DNA of 64,000 nt from contig JAQFVV010006231.1 of assembly GCA_028023455.1 (NCBI GenBank), forward strand, positions 9,376,036 through 9,440,035, given 5' to 3'. Positions 50,339-61,054 of this stretch are shown here, in pieces; within the stretch, counting starts at the first letter, position 1, and each line of letters starts with the position of its first letter. This stretch comes from Epiperipatus broadwayi. Lineage: Eukaryota; Onychophora; Udeonychophora; Euonychophora; Peripatidae. The position numbers were made by a program, and so were the translations under genes. The notes under the pieces are model-generated. The model was given only the letters and a program-made list of their open reading frames with translations, was not told the DNA's origin and did not search any database.

Positions 50339-50484
50339 AATATCTGGTAAAATAAAAATATACACAGAAAAGATAGTTTTTAAAATAATATTTAGTTTTA
50401 TTACTGCCTAGCATGCAAATAAAGCTAAATATTATTAAAAAAAAACTACCTTTTCTGTTTGTATTTTCATTTTACCAGATATTA
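50339..50484. repeat. Short palindromic element (MITE-like)
   Basis: Arms 50339-50400 and 50419-50484 around an 18-bp centre containing TAGCATGC. Ends read TAATATCTGGTAAAAT and its complement ATTTTACCAGATATTA, so TA could be the target duplication. No coding content. Size and shape fit a miniature inverted-repeat element. Confidence 0.75.
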
Positions 50485-52127
50485 CATTGGCTTGGAAAAG
50501 AAGAAAATTAGTAACAATTGAATTATAAATAAATATAATAGCTTTAATTTGAAACTTTGTCACAAGGGACAGTAGATATCAGAGAGTGAAAGGAAAAAAA
50601 AATCATTGTTTTAAACATTTTTAAAAAATATATATTTAGACATTAGAGAATAAAATACAAACTGAACATTGATAATTCAGAATTTTTGGTTTCTTGATTT
50701 TTCCCAGAATGATGACCCCCCCCCCCATTACAAAAGGTGATATAGTAATAATTCAACAAGACATCTTTTACTCTATAACATATATACTTTTAACATAACA
50801 AAGACAATTGGAAACTTAAACAAACACTAATGTAAACAAGAATAATAACTTTATAACATCTAAACACACATTTACAATGTAATCCGTATATTATATCAAA
50901 TTATATATATATATACTATACTCTATAAAAAAAATTCACAATCAAATTTTTTCTATTTCACTTTGTTGGGATAATATTTCTGGGAGCCATTACATAACAT
51001 TTACATGTTTTTAAACAGTATAAAGTTTGTGTTCATTTCTTTTTCTTTCGCTATTTTAGAACTTTTGGACAATTTCCCTTGTTGATCAGAGTGACAAAAT
51101 GCTATTTCCTTGTCATTAAAATATATAGATCAATTTATATCAAAACAACAACAACAAATTGTATTACTACAATGCAATAGCAAACCAATACTATATTCCA
51201 TCCAATCATTATGCACAAACCAAAATTCTTTTTTTTTTTGCTGGTCACATTTATATTTATCACATGAAAACTTAATGTTAGTAAAGACTTATTCCAGTTT
51301 ATTTCAGTGAAATACTACGATTTTATTAATAATGTCTATTTAAGGTAAAAAATAATTTAGCATATATAAATGTTAAATATTTACTTAAAATGTTTACTAA
51401 AATATACATGACCCCCATTATTAGTTTTCATAAAATGGAACTGTGCATTTAATGACTAAATACATTAAGAAACTATATGGGAAAATTTCTTGCACATATA
51501 TTTAAACTCAAATAAAAAATGACCCTCAATGAATAAATTTTAAAAGAACAATATACATATATGCTATTAATTCTACTACCGATTATATCTTTAAAAACTA
51601 TAGACATTTTTGATTTAGTAGGCTGTAATTTTTTAGCAAATGGTTTGATGCAAGGATTATCTTTTTATTTTATTATTATTAAGATTCTTTATGTGTTTGT
51701 TGTAAAATAAGTTTTAGAATCTTTACCTAATTAGAGTAAAAATCTCAAAATAATTTCAGTTAGGCAGTATCAATAAACAAAACATGATTGATATATAACA
51801 TGGCCATCATCAATGATAAATTATAATTATAGGTGCCGGAAGCACATGGTTTATTTTTATTGCAGAGTTTAACGTAACAATATTTTTAAAATCTTAAGAA
51901 CAGATTCTTTTTAAACGCAAAATTAAATTATTTTGACATTTTCTTAATTTTTAAGATCAACTCTTTATTGCCTTATTTAATAAAATACTTTCATTTTCAG
52001 TTTCAATATATACACAAATTTAAGTATAGAATAATCAAAAATAAAATCATTTAATATTCTTGACCATAATTTTAATTTATTATCTGATTTAATGCAATGA
52101 TATCACTTTTATTTACTTAATTTACAG
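50485..52127. other. A+T-rich spacer
   Basis: No gene seen; C11 run at 50716-50726 and a TA run near 50905-50916. Confidence 0.6.
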
Positions 52128-52455
52128 TTGATTATTATTATTAATACATTGTACAGGCTTAAACCTGCATTTACATATGTAATATATTCGGGATTCGAAC
52201 TTAGACTTTCACACGAACCACTATTCTCAGTGCCATCTCATATTGCTGACCCACCTGATCACACACATGTTGAAAAGATAAATAATCACCAATATAAGTA
52301 TTTCATGCTAAACCAGCAATCATCAGTTGGTCTAGATTACTATCCTCACACATATATACAACCAGTGCTCAGCTTTATATTAAGATAGCCAATCTTCATA
52401 CTTTAATGGACAGGCTTCAAACTATTCCATCTCACAACTCTTCAGCCTTCCATAG
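52128..52455 (-). repeat. SINE-like repeat with intact B box and terminal hairpin
   Basis: Best copy for the tRNA-like end. On the minus strand: GACCAACTGATGATTGCTGG, TTTAGCATGAAATACTT, a linker with GATTATTTATCTTTTCAAC, GGTCAGCAATATGAGATGG (A-box-like), GTGTGAAAGTCTAA, then GTTCGAATCCC (52190-52200), a perfect polymerase III B box. It continues GAATATATTACATA and ends with a small hairpin, GCAGGTTTAAGCCTGT (about 52152-52167). Other copies have replaced the B box by TGCTCATATACCC. The tRNA-like part lies at the 3' side of the unit as oriented here, unlike a standard SINE. Confidence 0.7.
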
Positions 52456-53656
52456 TTAATATATACATTAATTCTAAATTTACTAGAAAAATAAAATTTA
52501 ATTATTATTACAAATATTTGCACCATTAAGAATAAATATAGTTGTTTTATTATACAGCATCTTAATCAAATCTCAAAAACTATAAATAGAATTATGTGCA
52601 TCTATATATACATATAAATCAGTAGAGGATTAAAATATATATATAATGTTCATCAGAGACTTCTATATAAAATACTATTTCATATTATATCTAAAAATAC
52701 TATTATATTACAAACAAAAATTAAAATCTATTTTCATTTATATATGTAAAATAATAATTAAAACATGTAAATTATAACTTTGAAAAATAGATCTACTTAC
52801 ACTATCTAATACTCCCCTCCCCCCACTTGAATTATTATTCCAAATGAGTCCTCCCCAACAACTATTTTATGAATAATCAAAGCAATAATGTTCTTATGAA
52901 TTTCACTGCACAATTAAAAAATTAAAAATAGAATATTTATATTTTAAGTGTTTTCTCAAATTTTTATTATCCAACCACCCAAAAATTCAGATCAATAAAG
53001 CTTACAAAATCTTTTATGATATATATACGCATACTCGCAGAATACAGATTTAAATTCATTGTGATTCTATAGACAATTCTTTGTATATTATAAATATTTT
53101 ATAAGTTTTTATACTTGCTAAAATATTAAAAAAAAAGGTCTATAAAAACTTGGTTTTATAAATTTATTTTAGTATAAAGTTTGACATATCCAATTTTCTT
53201 TTACAGCTATAAAAAAATTATTTAATTTTTTAAAGCTATTATTATATATTTTTAATATTTTGAATTCGAAAGAGAAAAAAAAAAAAAAAACAGTTTTTTT
53301 AAAAACTAATAGTAAAAAAGAAATCTATCAAAAACATTAATAAACAAAAATTTTGTCACAGAAATTTGAAATCTCAAAAAGTAAACTATAATCGTATTTG
53401 AAGTTTGAAAAAATAAATAAATTGGCAAATCGCGTAAAAGCTGTGTAAAATGAAATACATTTATTTTCTGAAATACTGTATACTAAACAACTTCATAATA
53501 AATTTTTAAGCTAGGTTATTCATGAACAAATGTGATAAACAATTTATAAACTATTAGTTACAACAGTTTTCATAATTCATTTCTATCTACGAACATTTAA
53601 TGGAAAAGAAAAAAAACTTTTAAAATAATTACACAGTACTTAGATACAAAATTGTT
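52456..53656. other. A+T-rich spacer
   Basis: Nothing recognisable; poly(A) near 53275-53290 and short C runs near 52810-52825. Confidence 0.55.
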
Positions 53657-54240
53657 AATAGTCAAATATGTTTAAAAATACATATATACAAGCAACAAAG
53701 ATTACAAATTATAAAATTATTATATGAAAGCCTTTTTCGGCAAATTATGTTTTTTTGCCCTTTTCAATATGTCTCCACGATTTAAAGCACATACAGCGAC
53801 ATCTATATCAACACATGAGAGAAGACATAAACAAATGGATATCTGACACGATCTATTATGTGATTTTTTTTTCTTCATAACTGTATGAATATATACAAAA
53901 CATCCATTAAGTTAAATAATAAGTGGTTAATGGATAAAGAATGGATAGTTAATTAATTAATATATGTGGATATATATCCATTCAATATATATAACAGAGT
54001 AATTTTGTAGTAGAATTGAAGAAAAAAAAAATCACATAATAGATCGTGTCAGATATCCATTTGTTTATCTGTCTTCTCTCATGTGTTGATATAGATGTTG
54101 CTGTATGTGCTTTAAATCGTGGAGACATATTGAAAAGGGCAAAAAAACATAATTTGCTGAAAAAGGCTTTTATATAATAATTTTATAATTTGTAATCTTT
54201 GTTGCTTGTATATATGCATTTTTAAACATATTTGACTATT
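53657..54240. repeat. Large near-perfect palindrome (foldback element)
   Basis: Arms 53657-53877 and 54017-54240 (about 221 and 224 bp), well above 95% identical by eye, around a 139-bp A+T-rich spacer. Ends read AATAGTCAAATATG and its complement. Shared inner landmarks include GCCTTTTTCGGCAAATTATG, TCTCCACGATTTAAAGCAC, CACATGAGAGAAGACA and GATCTATTATGTGATT. No coding frame. No clear target duplication at the ends. It would form a hairpin of over 200 bp if transcribed. The arms' identity shows either youth or gene conversion. Confidence 0.88.
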
Positions 54241-55024
54241 GTATACTTTGAAGTGCAAGTATACTTGAAGTGCAACATAAAAAAAGAATTGGTTTTAATT
54301 CTGATTCTTTTTCTGTATAGTAAAATTGTTAATATAACATTTGGATTAATGATTTTGCTGGACTACAAGTTCATGTATTAATACACTTCTTCCCCTTCCA
54401 TTATATATCTCTTTAAAGCATTCTAAAATGCTAAAAACTTATGATGATTAATAAAATGAGTTAAGGTCATTATATAAAATTTATAAAATAATTTACAGAA
54501 CAATAAGAAATCAGCATTAGTAAATCAAAATTAAGATAATTGTAATAAAGGCTATATATAAACAATTCTTGACACTGATATTTATTAATAAGAATTAAAT
54601 GTTTTATTTTTCTCAGAATCATTACTGCTAGTTGTGATATTGCCCTATACAATTTAGTACAGTGGTCGAATAGCAAATTCCGAGATGGTTTTAGAATCAA
54701 TTCTCAAATGACTAATGTAAATAAAAATGTCAGATTAATTAAAAAGAATTGTCTGCCACCACAGTCCACAAAAGTTACATGACCTAAACAGTTTACCATA
54801 TAATTACAATTTATTTATTATATTATTTATAGTTTTTATAATATTTAATGCTATTTATATTGTAGAGGTAGACATATTACAGAAATGAAATAATTATTTT
54901 CACATATTGAAAATGCAGATATTATTTCCAAATTTAATTACACATACCACAAAACAAATGTTATCTATCTGTCACTTGCAGTAAAAAAAATTTCAATTTT
55001 TTGATAGATTTGAATTTTATTTAA
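54241..55024. other. A+T-rich spacer
   Basis: A short tandem echo (TTGAAGTGCAA twice, 54248-54278) and nothing else recognisable. Confidence 0.5.
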
Positions 55025-55082
55025 GACTATAATAATAAACAGGCAAAATGGTGATCATGTGATGTTTATTGACTATAATAAT
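55025..55082. mobile_element. 34-bp insertion with 12-bp target duplication
   Basis: GACTATAATAAT occurs at 55025-55036 and again at 55071-55082, flanking 34 bp that start AAACAGGCAAAA and end GTGATGTTTATT. These are the two ends of the 104-bp insertion at 22427-22530 with the middle removed. The paired target duplication shows an independent insertion at this site. Confidence 0.75.
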
Positions 55083-55397
55083 GCAGCAATACTTTCAAAA
55101 GACCAATTGTTTGAAAAATTATAAGCAATACATAATTAATTATTTTATGTGTGTATGTAATATTTGGATTTTAGTGTTAATCTTCTTGTTTCTGTTATGG
55201 AGTAAATAAATTTTCAATATTTAATACGATAATAAGCTAAATATATTTTCAATGTTTAAGTGCCATAATGATTATGATAAACAATATTGAAAATGCATCT
55301 AGTAAGTTATTAAACATTGAAAATTTATTTATTCTAAAATAAAAATACAGTTGGACTGCAAATTATACTACACAGTTGAATTGCAAACTAGGCTATA

Positions 55398-55570
55398 TTT
55401 TGTTCCAAGCCCCCTCATATTTAATGTATATAGTGTATAATAGATCACATTTTGTTAATAAACAGTAAATAGGTTAGAATACACATTGTTTATTGAACAG
55501 CAAGTGTACAATACTTTTCAACTCATACACAACACATATAACATAGACACTTTTTTATATATAGTAGTAA
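55398..55570. repeat. Direct repeat, left copy (pair with 56950-57110)
   Basis: Landmarks: CTATATTTTGTTCCAAG, ATAGTGTATAATAG, TCACATTTTGTT, GCAAGTGTACA and CTTTTCAACTCA, in the same order and orientation as at 56950-57110, about 75% identical by eye and 1.55 kb apart. Between them lies the hAT element. Confidence 0.65.
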
Positions 55571-55710
55571 TATAAAACAAGATTATGACATGAGGGGCCA
55601 TATTTACATATATTTTACTGAGTTTGTATTCCCTCATGCATTCGCTCAAGCAATGAGTAAAAAATAAAAATTAACTACCATATTTTTAAAATAAACAATA
55701 TGCTCTAGGT

Positions 55711-56541
55711 CAGGGATGCCCAACCCGTAGCTCGCGAGTCACATGTGGCTCGCGTAACTGTTTAATGTGGCTCGAATTGCACTCTTAAAAAAAATTGATA
55801 AAATATTTTATGTTCCTTGATGGCACATGCACACACTAAAAAATAAACATTTTTACAATACAAACAATAACGATATGCAGTGTCAGGTTTCACATTAAAT
55901 AAAATATATTTTTCCTGTAATTGTAATTTATATGTATGTTACCAAATTTTTAATAAATAAAATGTATTTACATTTTTTTTTTCTTTTTAACATATTACAC
56001 CATTTTTTTTTTTTTGCTGTACACGTTTGGTTTGGTGCTATATATATATATTGTGTTTAGTGCTCTTGTATATATTGTTGTTTTTATCGAGAAAGATCCT
56101 TGTAGACGTTTGGTTTGGTGCTGCATATATATTGTGTTTAGTGCTGGAAATAGTTTTTATCGAGATAGATCCATGTACACGTATATATTTTGCTGTATAT
56201 ATCGATGTTTAGTGCTGTAAACAGTTGTTTTTATCCGTGTACACGTATATATTTTGCTGTATATATATATTGATGTTTAGTGCTGTAAATAGTTGTTTTT
56301 ATTGAGATAGATTCGTGTACACATATATATTTTGCTGTATATATTGATGTTTTCATCGAGAAAGATCCGTGTACACGTTATTTTGGCCACATTAGAAATG
56401 GCGGATTGATACATTGCAGGTTTAGTACCCAAGTACCATGTTTATAAATGTAATATGAAAAATGTAATATATAATTGTGGCTCCCCAAATTTTTTTAAAT
56501 TCTCAACTGGCTCGCGTCAAGTTAAAGGTTGGGCACCACTG
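55711..56541. mobile_element. Non-autonomous hAT element with perfect 8-bp duplication
   Basis: An 831-bp element. Ends CAGGGATGCCCAACC and GGTTGGGCACCACTG (inverted), flanked by identical CTCTAGGT at 55703-55710 and 56542-56549. Next to both ends lie GTGGCTCGCG-type words, so the inverted similarity extends inward. No transposase. The centre is filled by a minisatellite (56014-56390). The perfect target duplication suggests a fairly recent insertion. Confidence 0.95.
56014..56390. repeat. Minisatellite inside the hAT element
   Basis: About five units of roughly 54-80 bp. Each has a GTGTACACG-like word, a TATATATTTTGCTGTATATAT stretch, GTTTAGTGCTGTAAATAG and TTTTTATCGAGATAGATCC, with units differing by deletions. 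Starts of the GTACACG word are near 56022, 56099, 56173, 56236, 56316 and 56370. The two open frames here (56014-56220, 56027-56212) are by-products of the repetition. Confidence 0.8.
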
Positions 56542-56949
56542 CTCTAGGTAATATTCTTTTTTTTTTTTTTCAATAACATTTTTCTCTTATAGAAACATAA
56601 TAGTAATCTTGTCACCAAGAAATTAGGATCCCTACTTTGACATTTTAAAAACAGTTCAACTTTTAGCACATTCAAAAATTTTGTAAAACATTTGGCATTG
56701 TGATCAGAAAATAGTTTTATTATGCAAAATATAGCACACCAAATTTAGAAAGGATAATAATAGAATAAAATGTATGTACTTTCAACATAGGAAACAAAAA
56801 AAATATACTGAAATATATATAATTGCATCCAACAGAGAAGAAAAAATCACAAAATTGACAAATTTGAATGTTTTTTTGTTTGTTTACATTTCTCTTTGGA
56901 TAGCATATAATTGAAATAATGTAGTGAGATGCAACAACTTCACTATATT

Positions 56950-57110
56950 TTGTTCCAAGGCTTCATCACACACACAATATATATATATATAGTGTATAAT
57001 AGCTCACATTTTGTTGGCAAGTTGATTATAATACCTTAAGTATTGTTTATTGTACTGCAAGTGTACAGTACTGTACTTTTCAACTCACACACACACACAT
57101 ATAAATTAAG
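56950..57110. repeat. Direct repeat, right copy (pair with 55398-55570)
   Basis: See left copy. This copy has expanded TA and CA microsatellites inside it (about 56968-56992 and 57086-57103). Confidence 0.65.
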
Positions 57111-57754
57111 ATTATAATATAAACAAAATTAAAAAAATAATATTAATAATAAATCAAAAAAGTACATTTATATATATATATACACACACAATACTGTATG
57201 TGTCAAATCGTTCATATTTCTGTTTCATTACAATTAAATAGCTGTCTTGGATATTTTTTTCTTCAATCTAATGAAAACATAATGATAGCTTTGTTATTGG
57301 CAGATACAGCTTCACAAATTATTTTAATATTTTTAAGACTGTAAGTTTTGGAAATTATAAAGCCATCTCCTATTTGAAGTGAATAGCCTGAAAGTTTGTG
57401 ATCCAGATTGTTGGTTAATTTCTTCATAGACTTAAGGCTTTCTGGCAAAATATGTCTGTCAATCATAATAATAACATATATACTATTCATATCATTTAAT
57501 CATAGATTTAAGGCTTTTTCCATTTTAACCAAAAAATTATTCCTTGTTTTAGTCAAAGCATTAGCTGATCAAGGGCACGAATAGTGATACGAATGTGATT
57601 TTTTTTTTTTTTATAATTTGTCTGATTGCTGATTTAATATTTTGAATCACACAGGTGATTTCCTATTTTTCCTTATTAAATCAATATTTTTTTTTCTTAT
57701 TTAATGAAAGTATTTTAGGGCTTTTTTTATTGTACTATCTAAATATAATATATA
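57111..57754. other. A+T-rich spacer
   Basis: No gene recognised. The minus frame 57263-57490 (75 codons) has rather protein-like composition but matches nothing I know. Confidence 0.45.
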
Positions 57755-57820
57755 TACACATGGGTCTCTTTTTACGCGGACTTATTTAACACGATTTTGA
57801 AGTTACGCGATTCATGTTTC

Positions 57821-57947
57821 ACCGGAAGTCGAACTCCGATAATGCGCTATTACTTTAAATAATAAAGTTCGTGCACTTACGTTTATTGAAAGTAATAGCA
57901 CTTATTGGAATTCGACTTTCATCTTAGTAATTTCAATATTTTCAGTG
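57821..57947. repeat. Nested MITE, same family as the 60.3-61.1 kb nest
   Basis: Palindromic unit with CCGGAAGTCGAACTCCGATAA on the left and the inverted equivalent on the right, ending ...TTTCAATATTTTCAGTG. Its right end matches the termini at 60332 (CACTGAAAATTTTGAAATTA). Left terminus missing. Confidence 0.65.
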
Positions 57948-58174
57948 CTTTATAATAGTAAGATTTTATGCAATAATGAAATTAAAATCATGATTTCCAC
58001 ATTTTATGTATACACACATTAAATTTTACAAGATTATAATGTAAATTTGTTCAAATATTGTGCATGTTAATTTTGCATTTTAAATCACATTCTGTTTTTG
58101 CTTTTTTAAAAAAAACATAATCAATTATTAATCATTTAGTGTCCACAAGTTTATTTTTAAAAGGTCAGTAATAG

Positions 58175-58383
58175 CAGTGGGTACAATTAAATTTGACAAT
58201 TAAAAATTAAAATCTGATTTTTAATTGTAATTAACAATTTAAAAATTACTTACAGCGACTTGAAATTAATGTGATATAAAATGAAACTTGATTTTTAAAT
58301 GAATTGAAAATTAAAAAAATAAAAGACAAAAATAAGAATTTAATTTTTAGTTGTTAGTTTTAATTAAATTTTTCCCAGCAGTG
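58175..58383. repeat. Possible nested hAT-like MITE
   Basis: Left end CAGTGGGTACAATTAAAT; right end, inverted, CACTGCTGGGAAAAATTTAAT, with A/T-rich inverted similarity inward. Flanks (AGTAATAG, GTGAATAA) are only loosely alike. Confidence 0.35.
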
Positions 58384-58793
58384 GTGAATAAATGTCTTTT
58401 TATTATCATAAGTCTAAGCAAACGAATGTGTTTTTTGCAAATAGCATTAATAATTAAAACGTGTATAAAAAAATGTAAATTACTGTACTGTAAATTATAC
58501 ATAAAAATATATTATTTTGAATAAAATTAAATATTATAGTTAAAAAAAGTTTGTCTTGTATCAATTTTTTTCAAATTTGAAGTTTTTTATTAGTCATATT
58601 TTATTTCCTTATTTTTTTTTTTGCGCAAATTTTAAAGTAATTTTACATTGGTGCTTTGCTTTTAAGCGAATTTTGAAAAATCACAGACCGCATCCCTCCC
58701 TTTTCAATGTAAGTTACGTCTATTTCTGTGCGATTTCATTTGCGCGTGTTTTCTGAGGAACCTATCTATCGCGTAAAATGAGACCCAGGTGTA

Positions 58794-59184
58794 CCATATA
58801 AAGCATAAAACTTTTTGGGAACAAAATCCCCCAAAAAATTCTGTATGTGCTTTTTAACTATGGTACTGAATTGTATTTAAATGGCAAAGAAAATCATATT
58901 AAGTAAGAATGTTAAAATTAACAAGAAAGTAAATGATTGACATCATACTAAGATTAATAAAATTTAATAAATTTCTTTGTTTGCTGACATTTTTTGTTCA
59001 TTTTTTTGGCGAATGTATAATAAAAGTTGTGTAGTTTGATATAGTGTAGTTCACGGTTTCACTATATCACTATTAATGCTAAAATTTGGGTATTAACAAA
59101 TTATAATAAAATTATTTTGTTTAAAAAAATTATTTAACACAATTTTTCTTTTCAAATCTTGTTTTTTAAATTTTTTTTTTATAA
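58794..59184. other. A+T-rich spacer
   Basis: Nothing recognisable. Confidence 0.5.
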
Positions 59185-59189
59185 AACTA

Positions 59190-60097
59190 TTTTTTTTTAT
59201 TTATTTCAGTTTCCCTCCAATGTTTCAACCATATTATACAATCATTATCAAGGACTAATCCTACAATATATATATACACAAATATATATGTTTACAAAGA
59301 ATTTCAAAACAACATAATAAAAAATATTTTATCATATAAATTACATACATTTAATTTTATTTGTTGCTTACTTTCATATGTGTCTATATCCTTTTACATT
59401 TTAATTTATATTTTTATATAAAATACCCATCAATTATTGTAATTACTCTTCAATAATTACACCAGATTCATAACAATTTCTATTCAAAACTGAGTTTCTC
59501 ATTTTTATATTAAAATTTCTTTAATTAATCTTTCTTTATATAATCTAAAATTTTTGACCGTCTTTATTCAAAATTTAAATGCTTAAATTCTTTTATATGC
59601 AGGTATAGATTAGAATTTTTAATTATTATATGTGTTTTTTATATCTAGTTTTCATTTTTTTTTTTTGTTGTCCCTACATATAAACATTTTTGAAATAAAA
59701 TCCTTGTTTTTTATTTCACCTTTGAATGGTAAGTTTTAAATTGCACTTTAAGCAAAAAAGTGAAGCTTAGTATTATTAGAAAAAAATTATACGGTTGAGC
59801 GCTTTCAGAGAACTTAAGTCTCCATATTCATAGCCTATCTTGGGAGTATCGGCTTACATTATCTCATTTACAATCTAAACAATTTATAGCACAAATGTCA
59901 TTCAAATTTCCCAATTTCTTTTTTAAACATTTATTATTATATTTCCTATTTATATTCTTTATTAATTTACTTATCTTATAAAATGTACTTTTTGATAATT
60001 TAAAAGTACTATAAATCTTAGCATTTTTATAGTCCTTATTTTTCTTACATATCCTTTTTATTCTTTCTATATTTTTCCTTCCACATACTGAATTAAT
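59190..60097 (-). pseudogene. Possible Penelope-like element remnant
   Basis: Weak but ordered signals on the minus strand. An open stretch from about 60097 to a stop at 59864 (77 codons) ends in DICAINCLDCK, similar to the start of the GIY-YIG endonuclease of Penelope-like proteins (typically YxIxCxxCxxxYIG), preceded by a lysine-rich spacer with KLSKSTFYKISKLI. Just past the stop the frame goes on SRYSQDRL, where GQTxR would be expected. Further downstream, near 59255-59205, lies CTTGATAATG...GGTTGAAACATTGG, a degraded version of the hammerhead-like motif seen at 22775, followed by AAATAAATAAAAAAA. Strongly decayed; A+T richness makes chance similarity possible. Confidence 0.35.
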
Positions 60098-60331
60098 TTA
60101 ATAGAATAATCATTTATCTTTGCTTCATTTTTTTATTTTATGCAATTTCTTCTTCTGGAAAAAGTATACACAAGTATATCATGAGAAACATACTAAAATA
60201 TATAATAGTGGCTTTTTATGTACAATTATAAAATTTATTGATAGATGATTACATACCCCATTTCATGTCTCTGTCTTCTTATATTCTCTCTTTACATATA
60301 TATATATATAAATAAATCTATTATTATAAAG

Positions 60332-61054
60332 CACTGAAAATTTTGAAATTATTCAAACGGAAGTCAAACTCTGATAACGCACTATTTCTTAAATATTATA
60401 AATCTCCGTGCACTCACCAGTAAGAGTTTAAAAAACTTAAGTGAATCACTTAAGTTTTGAGTGCATTTGTATATACACCAACTCTCACTGACAAGGCTTA
60501 AATCAGAGCTTGAGTCTATTGTGTGCCTGATGTTATAATCAAATAATATAATATTTAAGAAATAGAGTATTATCAGAGGGTGACTTCTGTATGACTAATT
60601 TCACAATTTTCAGGTCTAATTGTAGGTGGTTAAAAATGAGACATTGTCTTTCTCCTGCGATAGGTTAACTAAATTTGTACAATGCAATATTTGATTATAA
60701 CATCAGGCACACAATAGACTCAAGCCCTGATTTAAGCATGGTCAGTGAGAGTTGATGAAACTTAAGATTCATTTACTATCTAACATACAGGATATATATA
60801 TACCTGTACAAACAATGTAATATATAGAGTATTTTGAGCTCAGACTTTCACATGACCCTCAACTCTCTACACTATCTCATACCACTGATACACTTCACCA
60901 TATATATGCCTAAAAAATAAATAATCACAAATATATGTATTTCATGCTAAACCATTCACTTAAGTTTTTTAAACTCTTACTGGCGGGCGAGTGCGCGGAT
61001 ATTTATAATATTTAAGAACTAGTGCATTATCGAAGGTTGGCTTCTGTTTGAATA
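60332..61054. repeat. Nest of MITE copies with internal palindromes
   Basis: Several layers. (1) 60332-60613: unit with ends CACTGAAAATTTTGAAATTA and CTAATTTCACAATTTTCAGG, arms of about 70 bp sharing TCTTAAATATTATA. (2) The left arm also pairs with 60954-61054 (GTTTGAATAAT...AACTCTTACTGG), so an outer palindrome encloses the unit. (3) An inner palindrome joins 60478-60545 and 60687-60755, sharing TGTGTGCCTGATGTTATAATC. (4) A SINE-like copy (60780-60955) sits inside the outer palindrome. No coding content. The order suggests repeated insertion or inverted duplication of one MITE family. Confidence 0.7.
60780..60955 (-). repeat. SINE-like repeat copy with terminal hairpin
   Basis: Minus strand: TTTAGCATGAAATAC, linker with GATTATTTATTTTTTAGGC, GTATCAGTGGTATGAGATAG, GTCATGTGAAAGTCTGAGCTC, ATATATTACATTG, ending in the hairpin GTACAGG...CCTGTATG (60787-60814). 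It is embedded in the MITE nest and therefore younger than the outer palindrome. Confidence 0.7.

Larger units (their letters stand above)
57757..58791. mobile_element. TA-flanked pogo/Tc1-mariner-like element, non-autonomous
   Basis: A 1,035-bp element whose ends read CACATGGGTCTCTTTTTACG and, inverted, CACCTGGGTCTCATTTTACG, flanked by TA (57755-57756 and 58792-58793). TA duplication and this kind of terminus fit Tc1/mariner or pogo. Only the outer 25 bp or so match well. The interior has no transposase; it carries at least two nested palindromic units (57821-57947 and 58175-58383). The right flank interior (about 58640-58770) is relatively G+C-rich but has no long open frame. Confidence 0.75.

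Noticed and set aside
56014-56220. Tyr/Val/Ile-rich frames, as a small membrane protein
   Set aside because: They are products of the minisatellite.
57263-57490. Minus-strand frame of 75 codons as a host exon
   Set aside because: Composition is less extreme than its neighbours but no domain, splice pattern or repeat relation could be seen.
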